From contig CM075760.1 in assembly GCA_037974335.1 (NCBI GenBank), positions 57,565,812 to 57,629,811 of the forward strand: a stretch of DNA of 64,000 nucleotides. Reading direction: 5' to 3'. The first letter of the stretch is position 1. The number at the start of each line of letters is the position of its first letter. The translations under genes and the position numbers were made by a program. Shown here piece by piece: positions 36,103-48,215 of the stretch. A model generated the notes under the pieces. It saw only the letters and a list, made by a program, of their open reading frames with translations, had not been told where the DNA came from and made no database searches. This DNA comes from Prionace glauca. Its lineage: Eukaryota; Chordata; Chondrichthyes; Carcharhiniformes; Carcharhinidae.

Positions 36103-39100
36103 TTTTTGATTTTGATTTTATTTTATTTATTACTGTCATATGTATTAACATACAGTGGAAAGTACTGTTGCTTGGATATGATGCAGACACAGCATAACAT
36201 TCATAAAGAAGGAAACGAGTGAGTGCAGAGTATAGTGTTACAGCCATAGGTAGGGTGTAGAGAAAGGTCAACTTAATGCAAGGTAAATCCATTCAAAATT
36301 CTGACAGTGTTCTTGGATCAGTTGGTACGTGACCTAAGACTTTTGTATTTTTTCCCAAAGGAAGAAGGTGGAAGAGAGAATGTCTGGGGTGTGTGTGTTC
36401 CTTAGTTATGCTGGCCACTTTGCGAAGGCAGTGGCAAGTTTATACAGAATTGATGAATGGGAGGCTGGTTTGTGTGATGGATTGGGCTACATTCACAACC
36501 TTTGTAGTTCATGGCGGTCTTGGGCAGAGCAGGAGCCATACCAAGCCGTGATACAATCAGACAGAATGCTTTCTATAGTGCATCTGTAGAAGTTGGTGAC
36601 AGTCATAGCTGACATGCCAAATTTCCTTAGTCTTCTGAGAAATCAGAGGCATTGGTGGGCTTTCTTAACTATAGTGTTGGCCTGGGGGATCCAGGACAGG
36701 TTTTTGGTGGACACCTAAAAATCTGAAGCTTTTGACCATTTCTACTTTGTCCCTGTTGATATAGACATGTTCTCCTCTACACTTCCTGAAGTCGATGACA
36801 ACCTCCTTTGTTTTGTTGACATTGAGGGAGAGATTATTGTCACCGCACCAGATCACCAGATTCCCTATCTCATTCCTGTACTCTGTATCGTCATTGTTTG
36901 AGATCAGACCCACTACAGGGGTGTCATCAGCCAATTTGAAAATTTACTTGGAGGGGAATTTGGCCGCACAGTCATGGGTGTATAAGGAGTGTAGTAGGGG
37001 GCGAAGAAGACAGTCTTTTGGGGCAATAGTGTGGAGGAGATGTTGTTGCCTGTCCTTATTGATTGTGGTCTGTGAGTTAGGAAGTTCAGGATCTGGTCAT
37101 AGAGGCAGGAGCCAAGGCCCAGACCACAGAGTTTGGAGATGAGTTTCATGGGAATAACAGTGTTGAAGGCTGAGCTGTAGTCAATAAATAGGAGTCTGAG
37201 TCCTTGTTATCTAGGTGTTCCAGGGTTGACTGCAAGCCCAGGGAAATGGCGTCTGCTCTGGACCTGATGAGGCGGTAGGCAAATGATAGTGGATCCAGGT
37301 AGTCCAGGAGGCTGGAATTGATTCACGCCATGATAAACTTTTCAAAACACTTCATAATGATGGATGTCAGAGCCACCAGCCGATAGTCATTAAGGCACAC
37401 TGCTTGGTTTTTCTTAGGTACTGGGATGATGGACATCTTCTTGAAGCAGGTGGGGACCTCAGATTGTTGTAAAGAGAGGTTGAAGATATCTGTGAATACC
37501 CCCACCAGCTGATCCACGCAGGACCTGGGTGCACATCCGGGTACCTCATCAGGCAAGTTGTTTTCCCTGGGTTGACCTTCAAGAAAGCTGCTCTGACATC
37601 TGCAATGGTGATCCCAGATACACAGTAAAAAGTCTGACAACACCAGGTTTTAGTCCAACCGATTTATTTGATAATATTCTCACAAGCTTTCGAGGGGGCT
37701 GCCTCTTTGTCAAGTGAATGGAGAGTTCTGGCCTCAGACAGACAGAGCATACAAAGTACAGACAGTTGCTGATTAGAATGCGAATCCTTACACCTAACCT
37801 GCTGTTCAATTCTTAAAGTGGCTGATAATGTGAGTGGAAGGAGCACTGATCACAGTTTAAAGAGATGTGTATTGTCTCCAGACAGTACAGTAAGTGAGGT
37901 TTTGCAAACCCAGGCAAGTCACGGGGGTTACAGATAGTGCGACATGAACCCAAGATCCCTGTTGAGACCGTCCTCATGTGTGCGGAACTTGGCTATCAGT
38001 CTCTGTTCAGCGACTCTGCGCTGTCGTGTGTCATGAAGGCCGCCTTGGAGAATGCTTACCCGAAGGTCAGAGGCTGAATGCCCGTGACCGCTGAAGTGTT
38101 CGCCAACAGGAAGGGAACAGTCTTGCCTGGTGACTGTCGAGCGATGTTCATTCATCCGGGCATTCAGCCTCTGACCTTCGGGTAAGCATTCTCCAAGGCG
38201 GCCTTCATGACACACGACAGCGCAGAGTCGCTGAACAGAGACTGATAGCCAAGTTCCGCACACATGAGGACGGTCTCAACAGGGATCTTGGGTTCATGTC
38301 GCACTATCTGTAACCCCCGTGACTTGCCTGGGTTTGCAAAACCTCACTTACTGTACTGTCTGGAGACAATACACATCTCTTTAAACTGTGATCAGTGCTC
38401 CTTCCACTCACATTATCAGCCACTTTAAGAATTGAACAGCAGGTTAGGTGTAAGGATTCGCATTCTAATCAGCAACTGTCTGTACTTTGTATGCTCTGTC
38501 TGTCTGAGGCCAGAACTCTCCATTCACTTGACAAAGAGGCAGCCCCCTCGAAAGCTTGTGAGAATATTATCAAATAAATCGGTTGGACTAAAACCTGGTG
38601 TTGTCAGACTTTTTACTGTGTTCACGCCAGTCCAACGCCGGCATACCCACATCGATCCCAGATACACCCAGAGCTTCCAGAGTGGAGGGCTTGTTCTCGC
38701 TGACATCTTGCTCAAAATAGGTGTGACTAGCCTGGGATTCTAGCTTGGCCCAGTACTGTTCTTGGCATCTTTGATGGATCTCCTTAGATTGTATCTGGCT
38801 TTCTTGTATAGGTCAGTGTCACCTGACTTGAACGCCTCAGACCTGGACTTCAGCAAGCAGTGGATATTCCTGTTCATCCATGGTTTCCAGCTGGGGAACA
38901 CAAGGATTTGCTTCTTTGGCACAGAGTCTTCTGCACACTTACTAATGAAGACAATTACTGTAATGGCGTACTCGTTCAGGCTGGTTGCAAGGTTTTTAAA
39001 TACTGACCAGTCCACTGACTCCAAGCAGCCCCGTACGAGATCATCTGATTCCTAGACCAACACTGCATGACTTTCTTTGATGGATTCTCCTGCTTCAATT

Positions 39101-39445
39101 TTTGTTTGTAAGCCGGGGGCAGGAGTACAGCTTTGTGGTCTGATTTGCCAAAGTGTGGGCGATAGAGTGGTAGGCACGTCTGATAGTTGTGTAGCAGTGG
39201 TCTAGGGGTTTGGGTCTCTGGTGGAACAAAAGACGTGTTGGTGGTAACTTGGGAGTTGAGTTTGGCCTGATTGAAGTCCCCAGCCATGATGAACAAGGCC
39301 TCAGGGTGTTTCATCTCAAGGCTATTTGTATATTTCATCCAGCGTGATCTTCACGTCTGCATGTGGTGGGATGTAAACTGCCATCAGAATAACTGAGGTG
39401 AACACCCACGGAAGAGAGTAATGTGCTCCTCGAGGGTTTCATCCG
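36103..39445 (-). mobile_element. L2/Rex-type LINE, long degenerate copy interrupted by a PLE
   Basis: Reverse copy. The 3' UTR is at 36103-36660 (ATTTATTACTGTCATATGTA). The minus strand then gives RT box C and following residues ([47 protein letters not shown]) near 36930-36700. Upstream RT is near 37640-37325 (LRSPPASRRC / NDYRLVALTSIIMKCFEKF). The linker is near 39024-38740 (FPSWKPWMNRNIHCLLKSRS). The endonuclease end is near 39340-39060 (IMAGDFNQAKLNSQ, FGKSDHKAVLLPPAY). Several frame breaks. A 1,030-bp PLE sits inside at 37624-38653. Confidence 0.82.
37624..38653. mobile_element. PLE copy as a large inverted repeat, with 14-bp target-site duplication
   Basis: Two PLE 3' fragments lie head to head: 37624-38156 in reverse and 38157-38653 forward, each about 500 bp and nearly identical. 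They meet at the GGGCATTCAGCC region. The whole unit is flanked by GATCCCAGATACAC (37610-37623 and 38654-38667), so it entered the LINE as one piece. Both arms carry the GAAAGCTT tail, with a degenerate hammerhead core. Confidence 0.92.
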
Positions 39446-39459
39446 TTTTTAGATTAGGT

Positions 39460-39960
39460 CTATCATATGCTTTCTTCTTCCTTTTGACTGAGCTTACAAT
39501 TTTCTTTGTCATCCATGGTTCCCGAATCCTGCCATTTCTATCCTTCATTTTGTGAGAATATGCCTGTCCTGCACTTCAATCAACTGGTCTTTAAAAGCCT
39601 TTCACATGCCAGACATGGATTTGCCTTCAAATAGCTATTCCCAATCCACGTTCCCCAGTTCCCATCTAATTTGGATGTCACTGGCTCTCACTTAATTAAG
39701 CACCTTCACCTGAGGGCCACTCTTGTCCTCATCAATGACTATCTGAAATCTTATGGAATTATGGTTGTTAAGCCCAAAATGCTCCCCCACTGAAACATTG
39801 TTCACCTGGCCCAGCTCATTCCCCAATACCAAATCTAGTGTGGCCCCCTTCCTAGTTGGATTGTCAACATACTGTAACAAAAAGCCCTCCAGGATACATC
39901 TAACAAATTGTTCTCCATCCGAGCCCTTGGTTGTAAGGGAATTTGTATAGATACTTAAGA
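39460..39960 (-). mobile_element. CR1-like LINE internal fragment
   Basis: The minus strand includes FLLQYVDNPTRKGATLDLVL and NHNSIRF, the end of the endonuclease. The part at 39480-39600 corresponds to the segment after it. Broken. Confidence 0.75.
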
Positions 39961-39964
39961 AAAA

Positions 39965-40600
39965 CGTTAACAAAGTGAGCATTGCTCCCATAAAAAGTGC
40001 ATCCGGAGAATTGATTGTGGAAAGTCGGGCTATGGTAGATGAACTAAACAGACATTTTGCACCTGTCTTTGCTATAGAGGGCACACGTAACCTCCCAGAG
40101 ATAGTTGTAAATCAGGAAATGGAAGAGATGGCGGAAATCAGGAAAATTACGAACAGTGGTATTGAACACATTGTTGGGTGTGTGCGCTGACAGATTCTCT
40201 GATCCGAATGGATTTCCCCCTCAGGTGTTGAAAGAAGAGACTTCTGAGATTGCTGATGCAGTGGTTTTAATTTTACAAAATTCTATTGATTCAGGGAAAA
40301 ATGGCAAATGTTTTATTATTCAAAAAGGGAGAAATGGGAAAGTTCAGGCCAGTTCGCCCAACATTTGTCACAGAGAAAATGTTAAAAGCCAATCTCTTCC
40401 TCAAAAGGCAGTGGAAGTATAGTCTTTGAATATTTTTAACACAAAGCTAGATAGATTCCTGTTTAACAAGCTGGTGAAAGGTTATGGGAGGTAGGCAGAA
40501 ATGTAGAGTTGAAGTTACAATCAGATCAGTCATGAGCTTACTGAATGATGGAGCAGGCTCAAGGGGCCAAATGACCTACTTCTGCTCCTAATATTTATGT
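39965..40600 (+). mobile_element. CR1-like LINE, degenerate, internal deletion
   Basis: Plus strand: SGELIVESRAMVDELNRHFA, DPNGFPPQVLKEETSEIADA, then a jump to the 3' end (NIFNTKLDRFLFNKLVKGYG) and a tail near 40600. It ends at the zinc-finger stop. Confidence 0.75.
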
Positions 40601-41216
40601 TGGTATGCTCGCTGGTGTTTCAGCAGGTGGGATGACTGAGTGAATCTCTTCCCACACTCGAAGCAGATGAATGGCCTCTCCCCGGTGTGAGTGCGCTGGT
40701 GTACAGTAAGATGAGATGATTGTCTGAACCCAGTCCCACACTGAGAGCACCTGAATGGTCTCTCATCAGTGTGAACACGTTGATGGTACATTAGTTCCTG
40801 ACAATTTTTATAACACTTCTCGCAGTCCAGACATTTAAAAGGTCTGTCCTCACTGTGAATACTTTGGTGTGTCATCAGGTTTGATGAATTAATGAATCCC
40901 TTCCCACACACACAGCAGGTGAATGGCCTCTATCCTGTGTGACCACGCTGATGAATTTCCAGCTGTGACGGGTAATCGAATCCCTTCCCACATTTCCATG
41001 GCTTCTCCCTGTTGTGACTGCATTTGTGTCTTGACAGGCCGGATGATTGACTGAAGTCTCGCGCACACACAGAACATGTGTATGGTTTCTGTCCACTGTG
41101 AATGGTGCTTTTTCCTTCCATGTTCAAAATCCAATGATATTCCGGTTACGATAAATTAGGTGATCCATTAGATCCTGACGTTTGGTTTGAGCTTCCTGAT
41201 TGCAAATTCACTTCTT
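40588..41216 (-). pseudogene. C2H2 zinc-finger coding exon, six fingers, in-frame stop
   Basis: A DNA-binding-type zinc-finger exon. The acceptor TTCTGTTTCAG puts the exon start at 41216. The first ATG is at 41127 ([18 protein letters not shown]). Fingers in order: [21 protein letters not shown]; a damaged finger that lost its first Cys pair spacing ([18 protein letters not shown]); then four intact ones ([81 protein letters not shown]). The linker after finger 2 reads TG, stop, RP: a TAG at 40930-40932 where TGERP expects GAG. The frame is otherwise continuous from 41127 to 40588. Either a young pseudogene, or an allele or assembly difference at one base. The 3' end is overrun by a CR1 fragment. 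Confidence 0.8.
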
Positions 41217-41419
41217 CTGAAACAGAAAAACTGAGAGTGAAGCCACAAAAACAGGTTGTGAAATTGAGCTGAATGAATCTTGTAATTTGTGGGGCCGGCA
41301 CTAGGAGTGAGTGACCATGAAAACTGCTGGATTGTCATAAATGTAACAACTGGTTCATTATATCCTTCAGGAAACTTGCTACCCTGTCTGAGCCGATACA
41401 CGATCCAGTATCGATGGAA

Positions 41420-42240
41420 GGGAATAAGAACATAAGAACATAAGAAATAGGAGCAGGAGTAGGCCATCTGGCCCTTCGAGCCTGCCCCGCCATTCAATAA
41501 GATCATGGCTGATCTGCCGTGACTCAGCTCCACCTTCCCGCCCTCTCCCCATAACCCTTAATCCCTTCTCTTATCAAAAACCCATCAACCCGTTTCTTAA
41601 AAATATTTAGCGAGGCAGCCTCCACCACTTCAACGGGCAGAGAATTCCAGAGATTCACCACCCTTTGAGTGAAGAAGTTCCTCCTCAACTCTGTTCTAAA
41701 CCGCCCCCCCTTTATCTTGAGGCTGTGCCCCCTAGTCCTACTGTCTTTTTTGAGCGGGAACAGTCTCTCCACCTCTATCCTATCCATCCCATTCATCATC
41801 TTATACGTCTCAATGAGATCTCCCCTCATTCTTCTAAACTCTAACGAGTACAAGCCTAGTTTATTCAGCCTCTCCTCATAGCTCAATCCCCTCAACTCCG
41901 GTATCAGCCGAGTAAACCTCCTCTGCACTCCCTCCAGGGCCAAAATATCCTTGCGCAGGTGCGGCGCCCAAAACTGCACACAGTACTCCAGCTGCGGCCT
42001 CACCAATGCCCTATACAGCTGCAGCAAGACCTCCCTACTTTTATATTCAATCCCCTTCGCTATGAAGGCCAGCATCCCATTCGCCTTCCTGACCACCTGC
42101 TGCACCTGCAAGCTGGGTTTTTGCGACTCATGCACAAGGACCCCGAGGTCCCTCTGCACCGTCGCCTGCTGCAGTTTTTCGCCCCGTAAGTAATAGTCCT
42201 TCCTACCATTCCTCCTACCAAAGTGGACCACCTCACACTT
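41420..42240 (-). mobile_element. CR1-like LINE 3' end, open
   Basis: Minus strand open for 235 codons from VHFGRRNGRKDYYLRGEKLQ through VRPQLEYCVQFWAPHLRKDI to the tail FLIREGIKGYGERAGRWS. 3' UTR ends in CATAAGAA repeats at about 41425-41450. 5'-truncated. Nearly identical to 43164-44766 and 21455-21998, so this subfamily was recently active. Confidence 0.92.
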
Positions 42241-42590
42241 GCCAACAATAAGAGGGAGAGAGGGGGAGTAGAAGAAGCAGAGGATGAAGAAGAGGGATTT
42301 TTCTGTTTTTGCAGCTTAATCAGAACTCTGGCAGCATCATGTAAATGCTCAACCTCCACCATTTACAATGACCAGGGTATTAGATGTACGAGAAGGCTGT
42401 CACCTCTGAGTTCCTCTCCAACTCACACATCGTCCTGACTTGTCTGACATCTAATACCGGAATATCAGGAATTTTCTCTTATTTAAATATTGAGAAAGTT
42501 GAAGCCACTCTTTCCAGTTCCCACTCCAAACTTCATTCCCTAACTACTGACACCATCGCTCTCACTGCCAACTATCTGAGGCCAACTCTG
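42241..42590. other. Intergenic, no element recognised
   Basis: A short purine-rich start (GAGGGAGAGAGGGGGAG), then unique-looking sequence. Confidence 0.5.
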
Positions 42591-42591
42591 T

Positions 42592-42892
42592 GGACGGCAC
42601 GGTGGCACAGTGATTAATGCTGCTGCCTCACAGTGTCAGGAACCTGGGTTCAATTCTTGGCTTGGGTGACTGTCTGTGTGGAATTTGCACATTCTCCTTG
42701 TGTTTGTGAGGGTTTCCTCCAGTGCTTGTTTCCTCCCACAGTCTGAAAGACGTGCTGGTTAGGTGCATTGGCTATGCAAAATTCTCCCTCAGGGTAAACC
42801 GAACAGGCACCGGAATGTGGTGACTCGGGGATTTTTACATTAACTTCATTGCAGTGTTAATGTAAGCCTACTTATGATGCTAATAAATAACC
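42592..42892 (+). mobile_element. SINE, second tail type, full length
   Basis: Head GGCACGGTGGCACAGTGATT, box B TGGGTTCAATTCTTGGCTTG, GTCTGAAAGACGTGCTGGTT, tail CATTGCAGTGTTAATGTAAG then CTAATAAATAA. Confidence 0.92.
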
Positions 42893-43082
42893 AGGTTGTT
42901 CATAACTATGATGTTATATAACCATGGCTGAGGGGCTGACAGTTGTTGTGCTGCATCAGTGAGAAATTGGAAGTGAAAGAGTGAAGCAGTTTGATGGGCA
43001 AGTTCACGTTCTGTCACTGGGAGGAATTTCAAAATTATTGGCCTCAACAAGAATGGCATCTGTGCATGTGTCCTACTGCATT

Positions 43083-44998
43083 AGCGTAGATTAAAGAGAT
43101 ATGTATTATCTGGAGACGATACACATCTTTTTAACCTATGCTAATGCTACCTCCACTCACACAGACTGGAGGGGCTGATTGTGGACAAGTCCCCAGGACC
43201 GGATGGAATGCATCCGAGGGTTCTGAAAGAAATGGCGGAGGTGATAGTGGATGCCTTGGTGGTTATTTTCCAGACGTCGCTGGATTCCAGGGAAGTGCCG
43301 GAAGATTGGAAAACGGCTAATGTTACGCCGTTGTTTAAGAAGGGTGCCAGGCAAAAGGCGGGGAATTATAGGCCAGTTAGTTTAACGTCTGTGGTAGGTA
43401 AAATGTTAGAATCCGTCATTAAGGAGGAAATAGCGAGGCATCTTGAGGGGAATTGCTTGATAGGGCGGACGCAACACGGTTTCATTAAAGGGAAGTCGTG
43501 TCTGACAAATTTACTGGAGTTCTATGAGGATGTGTCTAGGGCAGTGGATAGAGGAGAGCCGGTGGATGTGGTCTTTCTGGATTTTCAGAAGGCGTTTGAC
43601 AAGGTACCTCACAAGAGGTTATTGCAGAAGGTCATGGGACTTGGAGTTGGGGGTAGGGTGTTAGCGTGGATAGAGGATTGGTTGTCAAATAGGAGGCAGA
43701 GAGTGGGGGTCAATGGGTGCTATTCGGATTGGCGGTTGGTGACTAGTGGGGTGCCCCAGGGGTCGGTGCTGGGACCTCAGCTATTTACCATTTATATAGA
43801 TGATCTGGAGGAGGGAACCGAGTGCAGGGTGTCGAAATTTGCTGATGACACCAAGATTGGGGGAAAGGCAAATTGTGCGGAGGGTGTGGAGAGTCTGCAG
43901 AAGGATCTAGATGGGCTGGGCGAATGGGCCAGGAAATGGCAAATGGAATTTAATGTTGGCAAGTGTGAGGTGGTCCACTTTGGTAGGAGGAATGGTAGGA
44001 AGGACTATTACTTACGTGGCGAAAAATTGCAGCAGGCGACGGTGCAGAGGGACCTCGGGATCCTTGTGCATGAGTCGCAAAAACCCAGCTTGCAGGTGCA
44101 GCAGGTGGTCAGGAAGGCGAATGGGATGCTGGCCTTCATAGCGAGGGGGATTGAACATAAAAGTAGGGAGGTCTTGCTGCAGCTGTATAGGGCATTGGTG
44201 AGGCCGCAGCCGGAGTACTGTATGCAGTTTTGAGCGCCGCACCTGCGCAAGGATAGGAGGGAGTGCAGAGGAGGTTTACTAGGCTGATACCGGAGTTGAG
44301 GGGATTGAGTTATGAGGAGAGGCTGAATAAACTAGGCTTGTACTCGTTAGAGTTTAGAAGAATGAGGGGAGATCTCATTGAGACGTATAAGATGATGAAT
44401 GGGATGGATAGGATAGAGGTGGAGAGACTCTTCCCGCTCAAAAAAGACAGTAGGACTAGGGGGCACAGCCTCAAGATAAAGGGGAGGCGGTTTAGAACAG
44501 AGTTGAGGAGGAACTTCTTCACTCAAAGGGTGGTGAATCTCTGGAATTCTCTGCCCGTTGAAGTGGTGGAGGCTGCCTCGCTAAATATTTTTAAGAAACG
44601 GGTTGATGGGTTTTTGATAAGAGAAGGGATTAAGGGTTATGGGGAGAGGGCGGGAAGGTGGAGCTGAGCCACGACAGATCAGCCATGATCTTATTGAATG
44701 GCGGGGCAGGCTCGAAGGGCTAGATGGCCTACTCCTGCTCCTATTTCTTATGTTCTTATGTTCTTAAGACTTGAATAGCAGGTTAGCTGCAAAGACTTGC
44801 ATTCTAATCAGTATTCTGTAAACTGTGTGTGTCTCTGTACGCCCTTCTCTGATCAGAACCTTCCACACACCCGATGAAGGAACACCGTTTCCGAAAGCTT
44901 GTGGGATTACTATCAAATAAACTGGTTGGACTTAAACTTAGTGTTGAGACTTCTTACTGTGTTTACCCCAGTCCAATGCCGGCATTTCTACATTAGAA
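43083..44998 (+). mobile_element. PLE tail (second subfamily) split by a CR1 insertion
   Basis: The left part 43083-43163 (TTAAAGAGATATGTATTATC) and the right part 44767-44998 (GACTTGAATAGCAGGTTAGC, GAAAGCTTGTGGGATTAC, ending near GCCGGCATTTCTACATT) match consecutive parts of the copy at 28260-28590. Between them lies a CR1. Confidence 0.8.
43164..44766 (+). mobile_element. CR1-like LINE, RT to tail, inserted in a PLE
   Basis: Plus strand 43181-44233 encodes KSPGPDGMHPRVLKEMAEVI, VPEDWKTANVTPLFKKGARQ, YRPVSLTSVVGKMLESVIKE, VFLDFQKAFDKVPHK, TSGVPQGSVLGPQLFTIYID and KFADDTKIGG, followed by the post-RT tail. The frame ends at a TGA after EYCMQF (44231-44233) with a small deletion just beyond. 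It is open again from 44263 to 44667. The 3' end carries TTCTTATG repeats. 5'-truncated within ORF2. Confidence 0.93.
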
Positions 44999-44999
44999 C

Positions 45000-45630
45000 A
45001 GAATCCAGACAGAGGAGAGGAAGGCAGAAAACTGGGAGTGGAGGAAAGAAATGGTGAGATGGGTTTAGATTTCAGCCTAGGGAGGAAGTAGAGTGTGTGA
45101 GGCGGGGATTTACAGATTTGGGGGTACAAAGAGGAAAAAATGTTCCACATAAACTCAAATTATTTGTTCAGGATTTCTATCCTGGACTGACAGTGATGGA
45201 TTTTTGAAACTGCTTTTACAGTGGTTGACAAGATGAGGATTTGCACACAGGAAACTCAAACCAAGACAAATATCACTTTGCGATTTCTATTGTGCATTGA
45301 CAGCAATGGGTTTTGTTTACAGAGATTGAAGGGGTTGGACAATTTCCCTTTAAAAAATAAGGGATTAAACAGTGACCTAATAGTCTTTTTAAATGATCAG
45401 GTTTTTGGACAAGGGTGATGTGGAGAAAATACTTCCATTTAAGAGAGTCCAAAACTAGTAACCACCAATAAGCAAAGAGTGATAAATACATGAGTTACTA
45501 ATCAATCCAAGATGAAGATGAGGACAAATTTCTTTACTCACAGGTTGAGAATGTGGAACTCATTAATACCGGAAGCAGTTGAGGAAATTGTTGAGCTGTT
45601 GTCAGAAGGAAAATATATAAGACCATAAAA
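45000..45630. other. No clear element; possible zinc-finger 5' exon relic
   Basis: The phrase GGAAACTCAAACCAAGACAA near 45250 resembles ATTGGAAATTCAAACCAAAA at 46395, which follows an acceptor in the zinc-finger gene below. Otherwise degenerate. Confidence 0.35.
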
Positions 45631-45925
45631 TGTGGGAGCACAACTGGGCCATTTGGCCTATTGTGTTTACTCCACTATTCAATCATGGCTGATAAGTTTA
45701 TCACCCCCCCATTCTCCTGCCCTTTCTCTGTAACCTTTGATGCCTTTACCAATCAAGAACTCGATGGGCCGAAGGGCCTGTTTCTGCACTGTAGGGTTCT
45801 ATTCTATTAACCTTTCTATTTTAAATGTACTCAATGACCTAGTCTCCACAGCCTTCTACGACACTGAATCCCATAGATTCACCACCCTCTGGCTGGAGAA
45901 ATTCATGACAAACGCATCAGAGAAA
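45630..45925 (-). mobile_element. CR1-like LINE 3' fragment with a SINE tail inside
   Basis: Reverse CR1 3' end (CAATCATGGCTGATAAGTTT; ATAGATTCACCACCCTCTGG). A short SINE tail at 45757-45808 (GATGGGCCGAAGGGCCTGTT) interrupts it. Confidence 0.6.
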
Positions 45926-45984
45926 AAGAAATAGAAAGGTCAGCTGAAAGACTGAGATGTGGTAGATAGAATTTATAGCCTTGT

Positions 45985-46275
45985 TACAATGTAGAAAGAG
46001 GCCATTTGGCCCATTGAGTCTGCACCAATCACAATCCCACCCAGAAGCTATACTCATAACCCCACTTATTTACCCTGGTCGTCCCCCTGACAGTAAGGGA
46101 CAATTTGGCATGAATAATCAACCTATTCTGCATATATTAGAAGAAACCAGAGCTCCCAAAGGAAATCCACACAGACATGGGAACAAAGTGCAAACTCCAC
46201 ACAGTCACCTAAGGCTGGAATCAAACCCAGGTCCCTGGCATGTGAGGCAGCAGTGCTAACCATCGAGCCGCCCAT
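45985..46275 (-). mobile_element. HE1-like SINE, near full length
   Basis: Reverse copy: GTAGAAAGAGGCCATTTGGC, ATCACAATCCCACCCAGAAG, head GGCAGCAGTGCTAACCATCG. Confidence 0.82.
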
Positions 46276-46394
46276 GATGGGCTAAGAGGAGATGTGTCGA
46301 GGATAAACAACAGCAGGTTACTTGGACCAAATGGCCTGTTTGTGTCTTAAGCTTGAAGTAATTCAATTTAAACTCTTTTCACAGAATATTTGCA

Positions 46395-47568
46395 GATTGG
46401 AAATTCAAACCAAAAATCACATCAAGATTGGTCAAAGTCACTTGATTCATCAGGAGCTAAATATCATCAGCCTATGGATGTGGAAAGATAAATATTGTCT
46501 GTTTCATCTTTGGGAAATGATTCAAATATCAGTGTGACTGGAAAAGCACCGAGACACACACATCTAAGCGATTTTCCACAGTTTTCTGGAACAGAGCTTT
46601 AACCAGTCATAAAGCATGAAAAAAAATTGCACATTTACATCAGGACACACCGTACTCATGTTGTGTGTGTGGGGATCAGGCTTCAACTGATTACCAAATG
46701 AAAAAAGGAACAGTAACAGACCATTCGGCCCCATGAGTCTGCTCTGCCATTTAATAACATCATGGCTGATCTGATAGTGACTTCAAATCTCACTCCACCT
46801 ACACCCAATAACCTGCCGTTAACGATGGAGAAACCATGGAAATGTGGAGACTGTGGGAAGGAATTTAATTACCCGTCTGAATTGGAAACTCATCGACATA
46901 TCCACCCTGGGGAGAGACCATTCACCTGCTCTGTGTGTGGGAAGGGATTCACTCAGTCATCCAGCCTGTACACACACCAGCATGTCCATACTGGTGAGAG
47001 GCCATTCACCTGTCTTCAATGTGGGAAGGGATTTAATGCCTTATCAAACCTCCGGACTCACCACCAAGTTCACTCTGATCAGAGACCGTTTAGATGTTGA
47101 GCGTGGGAAGGATTTTAAAAGCAGAAAGGATTTATTGATTCATCAATGCACTCACACTGGGGAGAGGCCATTCATCTGCTCTGTCTGTGGGAAGGGATTC
47201 ACTTGATTAGCTCACCTTCTGAGACACATCGAGTTCACACTGGGGAGAGGCCGTTCACCTGCCCTGTGTGTTGTCAGGAATTCATTGATACATCTGACCT
47301 TCTGATACACCGGCGAGTTCACACTGGAGAGAGACCTTACACTTGCCTCCTGTGCAGCAAGAGGTTCACTCAGTCATCCCACCTGACTACACACCAACTT
47401 GTTCACACTGATCAGAGACCTTTTGAATGTTCTGATTGTGAGAAGAGATTTAAAAGTAAACAGAATCTGCTGAAACACCAGCGAGTTCACACTGGGGAAA
47501 GGCCGTTCAACTGTTCCATGTGTGGGAAGGGATTTGCTCAGTCAAACAACCTGCTGAAACACCAGTAA
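46395..47568 (+). pseudogene. C2H2 zinc-finger gene, broken
   Basis: An exon-like start follows AATATTTGCAG at 46394. The likely ATG is at 46825 ([20 protein letters not shown]). Three good fingers follow ([50 protein letters not shown]). The frame then breaks at RPFRC, stop (47098-47100). Finger remains continue one frame over to a second stop after CSVCGKGFT near 47205. From about 47220 a third frame carries four more intact fingers ([37 protein letters not shown]). It ends LLKHQ with a TAA where CGA (Arg) is expected. At least two frame breaks in about 740 bp make it a pseudogene. It is arranged head to head with the six-finger exon at 41 kb. Confidence 0.82.
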
Positions 47569-47934
47569 GTTCACAGGCGACATCAGGGGTTGGATTCTGC
47601 TGTTATTGATGCTGTTAATCACATCCAGGACTGAATGATGCCGAAATGCCTGTTTCCAGTGACGTTCCACAGTTTTCTGATGTGTCAATAATTTGGGTTT
47701 AACTGTATAGAAAATGATTAAGTTTGTATATGATATAAAAGTAGCTGACAGTTGAAGATAAAGTTAGCAGGGCTGTGGGGAAAGGGGAGTGGGGCTGATG
47801 GGCAGCTCTTTCAAATTTGTGACCACAACTCCATAAGGCAGCTGTACATTGATTGGAGAAAGACTGACGTCCAAATTCCCGAGAAGTTGTGGCAAACCAG
47901 AATAAAACATTGCTTCAGCTTCAACTAGAGCATT

Positions 47935-48215
47935 GTGGCCAACTCCGGATAGATCGCTATAGGGAGGAGGTGAAGACATTGTAGAGGATGCAGAAAAAAT
48001 TCATGAGATTGGATCCAGGGATGAGAAACTTCAGTTATGAGGGTGGAGGATGAGGCCAGGGAGTGACTAAGGGAAAGGCCAGGAGTGACCAAAGGAATGG
48101 TCAGGGAGCAACGAGGCTGAGGAAAGGGACTGGCTGTGTCACTCTCTCAGAAAGCTGGTGTGGGTGTGAACACGATGGGCTGAACAAACCTCTTCATTTG
48201 CTGTCATCGTTCTAT
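47935..48215 (+). mobile_element. CR1-like LINE fragment
   Basis: Weak + strand match (AACTAGAGCATTGTGGCCAA, AAATTCATGAGATTGGATCC, GAAACTTCAGTTATGAGG), like LEYC...RFTRMIPG and LSYEE. Very degenerate. Confidence 0.5.
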
